Assembly: GCF_002224285.1 (NCBI RefSeq)
Contig: NZ_CP022436.1
Location: 4,340,001-4,404,000 of the forward strand
Reading direction: 5' to 3'
DNA: 64,000 nucleotides
Origin: Arthrobacter sp. YN
GTDB lineage: Bacteria > Actinomycetota > Actinomycetes > Actinomycetales > Micrococcaceae
This document shows, in pieces, positions 34,591-43,216 of the stretch. The position numbers and the translations under genes were made by a program. The notes under the pieces were generated by a model. The model had not been told where the DNA came from, searched no databases, and saw only the letters and a list, made by a program, of their open reading frames with translations. Numbering within the stretch: the first letter of the stretch is position 1; every line of letters starts with the position of its first letter.

Positions 34591-35517
34591 ATGACTACAG
34601 AAACAATCACCCAGGCACCTGCCCCCGTGCATAGCCGTGGCAACCGGAAGCAAGCCAGGCGCAACACGCTGATCGGCTGGACGTTCATCCTTCCGAATTT
34701 CCTTGGCTTCCTGGCCTTCACCCTCATTCCAGTCGTGGCCGCCTTCGCGCTCTCCTTCATGGAATGGACCTCATTCAGCGCTCCCAAGTGGGTTGGCCTG
34801 GCCAACTTCGAGCGGATGTTCGCGTCCGACTCCTTCTGGATCGCGCTGCGGAACACCCTGGTCTACGCATTGGGCCACGTCCCGCTCACCATGGCCCTGG
34901 CCCTCATCCTGGCCATGCTGTTGAACCGCAAGCTCAAGGGCATCGGCTTCTTCCGCGTTGCCATCTTCTTCCCGTACATCACCTCGCTGGTGGCCGTCGC
35001 CGTCGTCTGGAACATGCTGTTCAGCCCGGACAGCGGCCCCATCAACCAGTTCCTCGGCGCCATCGGCATCGCCAACCCGCCGGGCTGGACCTCCAGTTCC
35101 GATTGGGCCATGCCCGCTGTCATCATCACCAGTGTGTGGCGCGACATGGGCTACTACATGGTCCTTTACTTAGCCGGCCTGCAGGCGATCCCCACCGAAC
35201 TGTATGAAGCCGCCGAAGTTGACGGTGCCAGTGCTTGGCAGCGTTTCTGGAACGTCACCATCCCGTCCCTGCGTCCCACCACGTTCTTTGTGGTGGTCAT
35301 GCTGACGGTTTCCAGCTTCAAGGTGTTCGACCTCATTGTGGTCATGACAAACGGTGGCCCCGGCCGCTCCACCACGGTGCTGTCCCAGCTGATCTACCAG
35401 GAGGGCATCGGCGAAGGGAAGTTCGGGTACTCCTCGGCCATTTCGCTGGTCCTGTTCATCATCGTGCTGACGGTTACCGTCCTGCAGTTCAAGATCCAAC
35501 AGCGGAGGGAACGCTGA
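34591..35517 (+). CDS. sugar ABC transporter permease (MalF-like)
   Basis: 308 residues, six membrane segments. The family's EAA loop is present as E-L-Y-E-A-A-E-V-D-G-A-S-A-W-Q-R-F near residue 210, the contact for the ATPase. A basic N-terminus (R-K-Q-A-R-R-N) precedes helix 1. The stop TGA overlaps the ATG of the second permease (TGATG), so the two are coupled. It pairs with the binding protein at 33196. Confidence 0.92.
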   Translation: MTTETITQAPAPVHSRGNRKQARRNTLIGWTFILPNFLGFLAFTLIPVVAAFALSFMEWTSFSAPKWVGLANFERMFASDSFWIALRNTLVYALGHVPLTMALALILAMLLNRKLKGIGFFRVAIFFPYITSLVAVAVVWNMLFSPDSGPINQFLGAIGIANPPGWTSSSDWAMPAVIITSVWRDMGYYMVLYLAGLQAIPTELYEAAEVDGASAWQRFWNVTIPSLRPTTFFVVVMLTVSSFKVFDLIVVMTNGGPGRSTTVLSQLIYQEGIGEGKFGYSSAISLVLFIIVLTVTVLQFKIQQRRER

Positions 35518-36458
35518 TGACCAACATGGCCGAAGACCTCAAAGCCACTCACGTGACGGACGCAGCACCGCTCCCGAACGGCGCACCTACTGCGGAAGAC
35601 CGCCGTCGTACTGACCGCAAACGCTCCCCGCGCGAGCAGAAGAAGCAGACCGCGAACGTCGTGATCTACGGTGTCCTGGTGGTCCTGGTGGCGGCGCTGA
35701 TGGTGCCGTTCATCTGGATGCTTTCCTCGTCGTTGAAGGAGAACAACCAGGTCCTCACGGTCCCCATCCAGTGGATTCCGCAGGAGTTCGTGTGGAGCAA
35801 CTACACGGACATCTGGACCCGTATCCCCATGATGGGCTACCTGCAGAACTCGCTGTACCTCGCCGTGATCATCACCTGCCTGCAGGTCCTCACGGGCTCG
35901 CTGGCTGCCTACGGTTTCTCCAAGGTCCGCTTCCCGGGCCGCGACGTGTTGTTCCTCGCGTACATCGGTACCATCGCCGTTCCGTGGCAGGCCTACATGG
36001 TGCCGCAGTACATCATGATGCAGAACCTTGGCCTGACCAACAGCTTCAACGCCCTCATTCTCTTGCAGGCGTTCGGCGCGTTCGGCGTGTTCCTGATGCG
36101 CCAGTACTACATGACCATCCCGGACGAGCTCTGCGAAGCGGCCCGCATCGATGGCTTGAGCGAATACGGCATCTGGGCCCGCGTCATCCTGCCCCTGTCC
36201 AAGCCGGCCCTCGCCAGCCTTGCCCTGCTCACGTTCGTGAATACGTGGAACGACTACATGGGTCCGTTCATCTACCTCACGTCCAACCGCCTCTGGACCG
36301 TCCAGCTGGGCTTGCGGTCCTTCGTAGGCCAGTTCGACGCTGAGTACGCCATGATCATGACCGGCTCCGTGATCTCCGTGATCCCGATCCTCATCATCTT
36401 CCTGATCGGCCAGCGCTACTTCATCCAAGGCATCGCGACCAGCGGGATGAAAGGATGA
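35517..36458 (+). CDS. sugar ABC transporter permease (MalG-like)
   Basis: 313 residues, six membrane segments after an unusually long (~50-residue) hydrophilic N-terminus rich in Arg and Lys. The EAA loop is E-L-C-E-A-A-R-I-D-G-L-S-E-Y-G-I-W near residue 205, and the C-terminus is Q-G-I-A-T-S-G-M-K-G as in MalG-type permeases. The ATG at 35517 overlaps the previous stop. Its stop overlaps the ATG of the YesL-like gene by 4 nt. Confidence 0.92.
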   Translation: MTNMAEDLKATHVTDAAPLPNGAPTAEDRRRTDRKRSPREQKKQTANVVIYGVLVVLVAALMVPFIWMLSSSLKENNQVLTVPIQWIPQEFVWSNYTDIWTRIPMMGYLQNSLYLAVIITCLQVLTGSLAAYGFSKVRFPGRDVLFLAYIGTIAVPWQAYMVPQYIMMQNLGLTNSFNALILLQAFGAFGVFLMRQYYMTIPDELCEAARIDGLSEYGIWARVILPLSKPALASLALLTFVNTWNDYMGPFIYLTSNRLWTVQLGLRSFVGQFDAEYAMIMTGSVISVIPILIIFLIGQRYFIQGIATSGMKG

Positions 36459-37162
36459 GTAGTGTGAGCGCTAAACCGCGGCGGTGGGCCGGGCCAGGAT
36501 TCGAGACCTTCGGGAGTATTTTCGGGTTCATCTACACCTTCCTGGCCGGGAACGCACTGCTCGCCGTGGCCAACGCTCCGCTGGTCCTCAGCCTTTCGCT
36601 GGTGGCCGACCCCGCCGCTGCGTGGCCGTTCTTCCTGGCACTCTCGGTCACCATTGCGCCGTCGCTCGCCGGCATCTTCGCTGCCTTCAAGGCCTTGAAC
36701 GACGACGGCGGCGCGGTCAAGCCGGTTGCCGCCTTCCTTCGGGGATACAAGCGCAGTTTCGCGAAAGCCGCACTGCTCGGCGTGGGTGCCGTGGCCCTGC
36801 TTCTGTTCCTCGGCGTGGACCTGGCCGTCGTCCAGAACAACGTCCAGAACCTTCCTGGGGCTGCGCTGCTGGTGCCCGTGATCGTCGTAGCAGCCGCCGT
36901 GACGGTGAGCCTTGCCGTCACGGCGATTGCCGGCGTCGTACTTCTGCCTGAGGCGAAGCTGAAAAGCATCCTCAAGGCTTCGCTTTATCTGGTGGCGCAG
37001 CGCTGGTACCTCAGCCTGGCCATGCTGATCCTGCTGGGGATCATCGTGTCCGCCGCCGTGATGCAGCCGGTTCTGGGTATCGCGTTGGCGCCGGCGCCGC
37101 TGCTGTTCGTGATCTGGAGCAACGCCTCGTACGCTTTCCATGCCGTGCTGCGTTCCGCGTAG
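36455..37162 (+). CDS. YesL/DUF624-like membrane protein
   Basis: 235 residues with about five hydrophobic segments. Near the N-terminus, F-G-S-I-F-G-F-I-Y-T-F-L-A-G-N-A-L matches the DUF624/YesL start, and N-D-D-G-G-A-V-K-P-V-A-A-F-L-R-G-Y-K-R-S-F is the conserved cytoplasmic loop. YesL of Bacillus lies beside rhamnogalacturonan transporter genes, and relatives commonly travel with sugar ABC permeases, as here with a 4-nt overlap. The role, possibly helping the transporter, is not established. Confidence 0.78.
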   Translation: MSSVSAKPRRWAGPGFETFGSIFGFIYTFLAGNALLAVANAPLVLSLSLVADPAAAWPFFLALSVTIAPSLAGIFAAFKALNDDGGAVKPVAAFLRGYKRSFAKAALLGVGAVALLLFLGVDLAVVQNNVQNLPGAALLVPVIVVAAAVTVSLAVTAIAGVVLLPEAKLKSILKASLYLVAQRWYLSLAMLILLGIIVSAAVMQPVLGIALAPAPLLFVIWSNASYAFHAVLRSA

Positions 37163-37180
37163 ACCCTGTTAGGACCTTTC

Positions 37181-38929
37181 TTGAGCACCTTCGCAATCGG
37201 CGATCAGGACTTCCTCCTGGACGATCAGCCGTTCCGCATCCTCTCCGGAGCCATCCACTACTTCCGGGTTCACCCCGATCTGTGGGCGGACCGGATCCAC
37301 AAAGCCCGGCTGATGGGGCTGAACACCATCGAAACGTACGTGCCGTGGAATGAGCACTCGCCCGAGCCCGGTTCGTTTGTTGCCGACGGCGGGCTGGATC
37401 TTGGGCGTTTCCTGGACCTGGTGGCCGCTTCCGGGATGCACGCAATTGTCCGACCCGGCCCCTACATTTGCGCCGAATGGGACAACGGAGGGCTGCCCGC
37501 CTGGCTGTTCACCGACCCCACCGTGGGTGTCCGCAGCAGTGAACCCGGCTACTTGGCGGCTGTCTCCTCCTACATGGAGTCCGTGCTGGCTTTGGTGGTG
37601 CCTCGGCAGATCACGCAGGGCGGGCCCGTCATCATGTTCCAGATTGAGAATGAGTACGGCGCCTACGGGCACGACAAGGTGTACCTGCAGCATCTGGTGG
37701 ACCTGTCCAAGCGCTCGGGTGTTGATGTTCCGCTGTTCACCTGCGACCAGCCGTTCGGGACCATGATCGAGGACGGATCACTGCCCGAACTGCACAAGAC
37801 CGGGACGTTTGGCTCACGTGTTGAGGAGCGGCTCGGCTTCTTGCGGGAGAGGCAGCCCACGGGGCCGCTCATGTGCGCCGAGTTCTGGAACGGCTGGTTC
37901 GATAACTGGGGAACGCACCACCACACCACCGACGCCGCTGCTTCCGCCGCCGAACTCGATGCCCTGCTGACCGCCGGGGCTTCAGTGAACATCTACATGT
38001 TCCACGGCGGCACCAACTTCGGCTTCAGCAACGGGGCGAACGACAAAGGCATCTACGAGCCCACCATCACCTCCTACGACTACGACGCTCCCCTGTCCGA
38101 GGACGGGCATCCGACGGCCAAGTACTTCGCCTTTCGGGACGTCATTGCCAAGCACTTCCCGGTTCCGGCCGAGGTGCCGGCCGTCCGGGCGCCCGTTCCG
38201 GCTACTGTGGTGGCGGTATCTTCGACGGCGCCTGTGCTCACTACTGTGTCTACGTCTTTGGTACCTGGAAGGGTTCCGCCTGTGGAGGTCACCGGGCAGT
38301 ACCGCGGCTTCCATCTATACGAGGCTTCGCTTTCGGGTGGCGGAGTCCTGTCATTCACCGAGGTTCGTGACAGGGCACAGTTCTTCCTGGACGGCGTGCC
38401 CGTGGGGGTGCTGAGCCGGGAACTGGGCGAGCGCTCGGTTGTCATCCCCGGCGGTGGCCGTCTGCAGGTTCTCCTTGAGGACCAAGGCCGGGTGAATTAC
38501 GGGCAGAGGATCGGCGAAGCCAAGGGATTGATGGGGCCCGCGCTGCTGAACGGCGTGGAAATTGTTGATTGGGAGGTCGGCGCTGTTGATCTGGGCTCGC
38601 TGGAGGCCTTCCGGACCTCAGCGGTTGCTCTCCCTCGCGGTGCCGCGTCCGCCGGTGTGGCTGGTCCGTCGGTTTCGTTCGCGACCTTCGACGCCGATGG
38701 CCCCGGAGACCGATTCGTGCGCCTCGAAGGCTGGACCAAGGGCAATGTGTTCATCAACGGCTTCAACCTGGGCCGCTACTGGAGTCGCGGACCGCAGCGC
38801 ACGCTGTACGTTCCCGGTCCCCTGATCCACGAAGGTGCCAACGAACTCGCCATCCTGGAACTCCACGGAAGCGCGACACGCGAGGTGGGTTTCGCCGTCG
38901 GGCCTGACCTGGGCCCCGACGAAAAGTAA
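37181..38929 (+). CDS. GH35 beta-galactosidase
   Basis: 582 residues, no signal peptide, so cytoplasmic. It starts at a TTG (AGGA 8 nt upstream; no nearer ATG). The TIM barrel shows F-R-I-L-S-G-A-I-H-Y-F-R, T-Y-V-P-W-N-E-H, R-P-G-P-Y-I-C-A-E-W, Q-I-E-N-E-Y-G (acid/base Glu158), C-A-E-F-W-N-G-W-F (nucleophile Glu234) and F-H-G-G-T-N-F-G, the full GH35 signature. Beta-sandwich domains follow, with W-T-K-G-N-V-F-I-N-G near the end. It would split terminal beta-galactose from imported oligosaccharides. It is the last gene of the operon beginning at 32123. Confidence 0.94.
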   Translation: MSTFAIGDQDFLLDDQPFRILSGAIHYFRVHPDLWADRIHKARLMGLNTIETYVPWNEHSPEPGSFVADGGLDLGRFLDLVAASGMHAIVRPGPYICAEWDNGGLPAWLFTDPTVGVRSSEPGYLAAVSSYMESVLALVVPRQITQGGPVIMFQIENEYGAYGHDKVYLQHLVDLSKRSGVDVPLFTCDQPFGTMIEDGSLPELHKTGTFGSRVEERLGFLRERQPTGPLMCAEFWNGWFDNWGTHHHTTDAAASAAELDALLTAGASVNIYMFHGGTNFGFSNGANDKGIYEPTITSYDYDAPLSEDGHPTAKYFAFRDVIAKHFPVPAEVPAVRAPVPATVVAVSSTAPVLTTVSTSLVPGRVPPVEVTGQYRGFHLYEASLSGGGVLSFTEVRDRAQFFLDGVPVGVLSRELGERSVVIPGGGRLQVLLEDQGRVNYGQRIGEAKGLMGPALLNGVEIVDWEVGAVDLGSLEAFRTSAVALPRGAASAGVAGPSVSFATFDADGPGDRFVRLEGWTKGNVFINGFNLGRYWSRGPQRTLYVPGPLIHEGANELAILELHGSATREVGFAVGPDLGPDEK

Positions 38930-39126
38930 CCCTCTCTCACATCCCTCGGGCTTCCCGCCAACCATCTCTCACATCCCACCTGCTTGAACCGAACCCTCTC
39001 TCACATCCCAAGCCCTTCCCGGCAACCCTCTCTCACTTTCTTCAGGAGAGTGAGAGACGGTACCGGTTTAGGGGCCGGGATGTGAGAGAGGGTTCCGGTT
39101 TAGGGGCCGGGATGTGAGAGACGGTT
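38928..39126. repeat. 32-bp-periodic inverted repeat array behind GH35
   Basis: Four units begin at 38928, 38960, 38992 and 39024 with AACCCTCTCTCACATCCC (second has A for C; fourth ends CACTTTC), then three inverted units at 39045, 39077 and 39109 (GGGATGTGAGAGAGGGTT and variants). Unit-to-unit distance is 32 bp throughout both halves, with 14-bp variable parts; two inverted-side spacers are identical (CCGGTTTAGGGGCC). The axis is near 39043. It begins at the GH35 stop codon. No protein is coded. Confidence 0.8.
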
Positions 39127-39137
39127 TGCGGCACACA

Positions 39138-39169
39138 AAAAGGGACCGGTTGATCAACCGGTCCCTTTT
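39138..39169. terminator. perfect 32-bp palindrome, bidirectional terminator
   Basis: Arms AAAAGGGACCGGTTGA and TCAACCGGTCCCTTTT are exactly complementary with no unpaired base; the transcript on either strand ends in a U-run. It lies between GH35 and the convergent lipoprotein gene. Confidence 0.9.
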
Positions 39170-39228
39170 GCTTGTTCAGCTCTCAGCTCTGCGTCTTCAA
39201 CGACTGAGCGTTCAGCGCGCGGGCGTCA

Positions 39229-39570
39229 TTAGCCGCGGCAGAGCTCGCCGTACTTGGTGCCGGCTTCCTGGTAGGCAGCGCCGAGTTCAGCCAGCTTGGC
39301 TTCGTCGGGTGTTTCCTTGGCCTGCTCGTCCATGTACTCCAGGATGGCCGTAACAACCGGCTTCATGTCGTTGGAAGCCACGGGCTCGATTGGCCGGATT
39401 GCGTTGGCAACACGGATGGTGGCGGTCTGGCTGGCGTTCTGGGGAATGCCGGCTGCAGCGACGCCAACGCGGTCACAGGTTTCCGCCGTAGTCAGCTGCT
39501 GCTGGGCGGAACAAGCGGATGCCGAGGCAATGAGCCCGGCAGCGATCAGGACAGTGGTGAGTTTCTTCAT
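39229..39570 (-). CDS. small lipoprotein of unknown function
   Basis: 113 residues. The signal peptide M-K-K-L-T-T-V-L-I-A-A-G ends A-S-A-C20 (lipobox), so the mature ~94-residue protein is membrane-anchored outside. It has only two other Cys, in T-C-D and L-C-R-G, which could form one disulfide. I chose the ATG at 39570 with GAGGG upstream; the frame is open further up but that part is not coding. No family recognised. Transcribed towards the perfect palindrome terminator. Confidence 0.8.
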   Translation of the reverse strand: MKKLTTVLIAAGLIASASACSAQQQLTTAETCDRVGVAAAGIPQNASQTATIRVANAIRPIEPVASNDMKPVVTAILEYMDEQAKETPDEAKLAELGAAYQEAGTKYGELCRG

Positions 39571-39671
39571 GATTCCCTCAGTGGTCGACGTCCCTTTGAT
39601 TGTAATCAGAGCCGGGGCCCGGTCACGCATTAGGTCCGGCTTGCCCGCCGTCGAATCCGCTACCGGATCCG

Positions 39672-41390
39672 CTACAGCGCCGGCGTCCGGGGCGGCACCG
39701 TGCGACGTGAGCCCGTGGCTTCGAAGGCCGCGGCCAACGTCAACAGGGAGGTGTCGTCGTAGGCGCGGCCAGCAAAGGTGAGGCCAACGGGCATGCCAAT
39801 ATCCGCCATCGTTCCCATCGGCACAGTGACGGTGGGGATGCCGAGGTGCCTTGGGACGAGGTTGCCGTTTGCCACCCACACGCCATTGCGCCAGCCGAGG
39901 TCCGCGGAGGCCGGGTTAACGTCCATGTCTGCGGGTCCCACATCCGCAGCCGCCGGGAACAAGACGGCATCCAGTCCCAGGCCGTCCATCCAGTCCTCCA
40001 GGTCAACGCGCCGTGTCTCCTCCAGGCCGCGCAGCCCGGATTCGAGTTCCGGAATCTCGGTGAAGCTGGATACGCCGCGCTCGCGGACCTGCCGGGGGTA
40101 ACCGGAGATATGGTCGTCGAATCCGGCGTAGCGGTCCGCCAGGGCGCCCTTCGGGTGCGGGAAGATCCTTTCACCGTCAACATCGGCAAGCCGGTTAAGG
40201 GAGGGATCACCATTGGCACGCAGAAAGTCGTCCCATGCCCAGGCTGAGAGGTCCTCAATTTCACGTTTGAGATACCCGGAGCTGACCAGGCCGCGGGTGG
40301 AGACGGTGGGTGCGCCGGGTCGGTCCCCTTCGTAGTTTGAAACCACCGGGAAGTCCACCAGCACAACTTCGGCCCCGGCAGCTTCAAGGTCGCGCTTCGC
40401 GGCTTCCCACAGGTCCATCACGGAAGCCCGCGTCTCGATGCGCTCCCCGGTCGGCCCGCCAATGCCGGGCTTCGCGCTGGTCCCGGCATCCGGGTCCGCG
40501 TTGATGTACATGCGCGGCACTCCGAAGCGCTTGCCCCGCAACGCCAGCCGTCCTCCGTCGAGCGTTTCCGAAGCGAGCGCCACGTAAGACTCCGGCCGGA
40601 CCTCAGACGATTTAGGGATCTCAACCCACGGCTGCGCGCGCCAAAAATCACCGCGGGACTCGGCGTCGTCGGCCACGATGACGTCCAGCAGTTCCAGCAT
40701 GTCGGCCATGGTGCGGGTGTGCGGGACCACCACGTCCATGGTGGGGACCAGAGGCCAGTTGCCGCGCACGGAAATGACGCCGCGCGAGGGCGTGTAAGCG
40801 CACAGAGCATTGTTCGACGCCGGTGCGCGGCCACTTGACCAGGTCTCCTCGCCCAGGCCGAAGGCCGCGAAGCTGGCCGCCGTCGCGGTGCCGGAGCCGT
40901 TGGAGGAACCGGAACCGAACGCTGCTGTCAGGAAGTCCGCGTTGTAGGGGCTTTCGGCACGGCCATAGACGCCACGCTGCATGCCACCGTTGGCCATGGG
41001 CGGCATATTGGTGAGGCCGATCAGCACCGCACCGGCGTCCCGGAGCCGCTCGATGGTGAACGCATCCCGCTGCGCCACCAGATTCTCAAAAGCCGGCGAG
41101 CCGGCCGCGGCAGTGAGGCCCTTGGCCAGATAGCTGTCCTTGGCTGTGTAAGGGATACCGTCCAGAGGGCCCCGCACAGTCCCTTGCGCCCGGCGCGCGT
41201 CCGATGCCCGGGCGTCCGCCAAGGCCTCGGGGTTCATGACCACCAGAGCGTTGAGCTTGATGCCGTTGCGGTCATAGGCTTCGATTCGGTCGAGGTACGC
41301 CTGGGTGAGCTGTTCGCTGGTCACCTCGCCTGCCTCCAGGGCCTCGCGCAGTTGCACGATGGAGGCTTCTACGACGTCGAAGTGGGCCAT
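39672..41390 (-). CDS. amidase-signature family hydrolase
   Basis: 572 residues. G-P-L-D-G-I-P-Y-T-A-K-D carries the catalytic Lys (about residue 80) and G-S-G-S-S-N-G-S-G-T-A is the Ser-rich stretch with the cis-Ser and nucleophile Ser, the Ser-Ser-Lys triad of amidases. It is longer than GatA-type proteins and has no transfer-RNA context. Its ATG overlaps the TAA of the agmatine deiminase gene, so the two are one unit. Taking N-carbamoylputrescine on to putrescine is possible, although that step is normally done by nitrilase-type enzymes (inference). Confidence 0.87.
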   Translation of the reverse strand: MAHFDVVEASIVQLREALEAGEVTSEQLTQAYLDRIEAYDRNGIKLNALVVMNPEALADARASDARRAQGTVRGPLDGIPYTAKDSYLAKGLTAAAGSPAFENLVAQRDAFTIERLRDAGAVLIGLTNMPPMANGGMQRGVYGRAESPYNADFLTAAFGSGSSNGSGTATAASFAAFGLGEETWSSGRAPASNNALCAYTPSRGVISVRGNWPLVPTMDVVVPHTRTMADMLELLDVIVADDAESRGDFWRAQPWVEIPKSSEVRPESYVALASETLDGGRLALRGKRFGVPRMYINADPDAGTSAKPGIGGPTGERIETRASVMDLWEAAKRDLEAAGAEVVLVDFPVVSNYEGDRPGAPTVSTRGLVSSGYLKREIEDLSAWAWDDFLRANGDPSLNRLADVDGERIFPHPKGALADRYAGFDDHISGYPRQVRERGVSSFTEIPELESGLRGLEETRRVDLEDWMDGLGLDAVLFPAAADVGPADMDVNPASADLGWRNGVWVANGNLVPRHLGIPTVTVPMGTMADIGMPVGLTFAGRAYDDTSLLTLAAAFEATGSRRTVPPRTPAL

Positions 41391-42448
41391 TACGCCGCAT
41401 CCCCGGCCAACTGCGCCCCGCTGAGACGCGGCTGCTGCTGGGTGATGCAGTGGATACCGCCGCCGCGGACCAGGATGGGCCGGGCATCTACGGTGACTAC
41501 GCGGCGGTCGGGGTAGGCCTCGGCCAGGATTTCTGCGGCAAGGGAGTCAGCACGTTCTTCGCCGTAACCGCAGGCAATGACGCCGCCGTTGACCACGAGG
41601 TGGTTGACGTAGCTCCAGTCCACGAAGCCGTCGTCGTCGCGCAACGTTTCCGGCGCAGGCAGCGGCACAATCTCGAAGGGCTTGCCCGCCGCGTCTGTCT
41701 GCGTTTCCAAAAATGCCTGGAGCGTGCGGCTGACCTCATGGTCCGGGTGCTCAGGATTGGTCTGCGAGTGCAGCAGGATGCGGCCAGGAGTGGGGAGGGT
41801 GGCCACCATGTCGATGTGACCGCGGGTGCCCAGGTCCTCGTAGTCGCGGGTCAGTCCGCGGGGAACCCAAACGACCTTGGTGGCGCCGATGGTCCGGGCC
41901 AGTTCGGCCTCAACCGCGGCCTTGTCCGCGAAGGGGTTCCGGCCCGGATCCAGCTGCACTGTTTCTGTGACCAGCACGGTTCCGTCGCCGTCCACGTGGA
42001 TGGCGCCGCCCTCATTCACCAGGAGGGAACTGACCAGTTCGGCGCCGGACTGGTCCGCGACGAAGCGGCCCATGCCCGCACTCTTCTGCCACTCGGACCA
42101 CGCCGGAGCGCCCCAGCCGTTGAAGATCCAGTCCACGGCGCCAAGCACGCCGGGACGTTCATCGTCCAGCACAAAGGTGGGTCCGACGTCGCGCATCCAG
42201 AACTCATCCAGCGGCGCCTCGACCTGCTCGATGCCACTGCCCAGCATGCGGGCGGCGCGTTGGCGCTCGCTGGGGTCCACCACCATGGTGACGGGTTCGA
42301 ACTCGGCCACGGCGTGGGCGACGGCGGTCCAGGCCGCGTAGGCCTCCTCGGCCGAGGCAGCGTCGTCGCCGAGGGTCAGGCCGGTGCGGGGGAACGCCAT
42401 CCAAGTGCGTTCATGCGGTGCGGTTTCGGCCGGCATTCTCCAAGCCAT
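41390..42448 (-). CDS. aguA: agmatine deiminase
   Basis: 352 residues from the ATG at 42448, chosen for GGAGT before it; the upstream open frame is spurious. The family pattern is complete: F-W-M-R-D-V-G-P-T near residue 90, N-E-G-G-A-I-H near 180, D-L-G-T-R-G-H-I-D-M-V and, at the end, G-G-G-I-H-C-I-T-Q-Q-Q-P with the catalytic Cys. The enzyme turns agmatine into N-carbamoylputrescine and ammonia. It diverges from a TetR-family gene across a perfect operator and is coupled to the amidase gene. Confidence 0.9.
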   Translation of the reverse strand: MAWRMPAETAPHERTWMAFPRTGLTLGDDAASAEEAYAAWTAVAHAVAEFEPVTMVVDPSERQRAARMLGSGIEQVEAPLDEFWMRDVGPTFVLDDERPGVLGAVDWIFNGWGAPAWSEWQKSAGMGRFVADQSGAELVSSLLVNEGGAIHVDGDGTVLVTETVQLDPGRNPFADKAAVEAELARTIGATKVVWVPRGLTRDYEDLGTRGHIDMVATLPTPGRILLHSQTNPEHPDHEVSRTLQAFLETQTDAAGKPFEIVPLPAPETLRDDDGFVDWSYVNHLVVNGGVIACGYGEERADSLAAEILAEAYPDRRVVTVDARPILVRGGGIHCITQQQPRLSGAQLAGDAA

Positions 42449-42480
42449 GGGTGACTCCTTCGTCTTCAGTGCAATTCTCC

Positions 42481-42500
42481 TGTTGATCATACGATCAACA
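42481..42500. promoter_or_regulatory. TetR-type operator between agmatine deiminase and regulator
   Basis: TGTTGATC (42481-42488), ATAC, GATCAACA (42493-42500) is a perfect 8-bp dyad in the 83-bp gap between the divergent genes, placed to block both promoters. Confidence 0.75.
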
Positions 42501-42531
42501 ATGGTGAAAACGTAATCTAGACTGGTCTGTA

Positions 42532-43167
42532 ATGTCAAGCACTCCACAGAAGCGCGCAGTCCGGAAGTCGCCGGCCGAGCGCGCCGCAGAAATCACCGAA
42601 GCCGCCCGCGAGATCGCCCTCGAAGCGGGTCTCACCGCACTCACGCTGCGCAATGTTGCCGCCCGTGTCGGCGTAGCTTCAGGCTTGGTGGCGCACTATC
42701 AGCCCAACATGGACGCTCTCGTTTCCAGCACGTTCGCCACCATCGTGGCCGCGGAAACACAGGAAGTTGCAGGCCTGCTGAGCCAGCGCCACGGACCCTG
42801 CGAACGGCTCGGCCTGCTGGTGGACACCCTCTTGGACAACAGCAGGCTGGACGTCACGGCAATCTGGGTTGAGGCCTGGACCTTGGGACGCCGCAACGAA
42901 GCCCTGGCCGCCTCGGTCCGGGAGCAAATGGACGCCTGGCAGAAAGTCTTCCAAGGCGTAGTGGAGGACGGAAACGCGACCGGAGCGTTCAACGTTTCCG
43001 ATGCCGCCGCCGTCGCCTGGCAGATCCTCGGCATGGTGGACGGCCTGAATGCCCAGGCTTTGGTCCGCTGGGACGGCGTCAACGATCGCGGCACACACCT
43101 TGCCCGCGCGGTGGAGGGGATGGTGGGCGCGGCCCCTGGATCGCTGGCTTCCAAACCCGGCGCGTAG
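42532..43167 (+). CDS. TetR-family regulator of the agmatine unit
   Basis: 211 residues. The N-terminal DNA-binding domain has E-R-A-A-E-I-T-E-A-A-R-E-I-A-L-E-A-G, L-T-L-R-N-V-A-A-R-V-G-V-A-S-G-L-V-A-H-Y, close to the BetI/TetR_C_6 type. The C-terminal helical ligand pocket starts near residue 80. It is transcribed away from the agmatine deiminase/amidase pair, with a perfect dyad operator between them, so a polyamine-like inducer is likely (inference). Confidence 0.9.
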   Translation: MSSTPQKRAVRKSPAERAAEITEAAREIALEAGLTALTLRNVAARVGVASGLVAHYQPNMDALVSSTFATIVAAETQEVAGLLSQRHGPCERLGLLVDTLLDNSRLDVTAIWVEAWTLGRRNEALAASVREQMDAWQKVFQGVVEDGNATGAFNVSDAAAVAWQILGMVDGLNAQALVRWDGVNDRGTHLARAVEGMVGAAPGSLASKPGA

Positions 43168-43216
43168 GAAAGCCCATCATTCGGGAGCCACCGCACCCTG
43201 CCCTAGGCTGGGATGC

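Noticed and set aside
32554..34653. 699-residue minus-strand frame opposite the dehydrogenase and binding protein
   Set aside because: Val/Leu/Gly-rich antisense reading over two certain genes.
33196..37162. complete ABC transporter including ATPase
   Set aside because: No Walker-type ATPase gene is present in this operon; only the binding protein and two permeases are encoded.
38928..39126. CRISPR array
   Set aside because: The repeat core is 18 bp with 14-bp spacers, half of the units are inverted, and no cas gene is near; this does not fit CRISPR.
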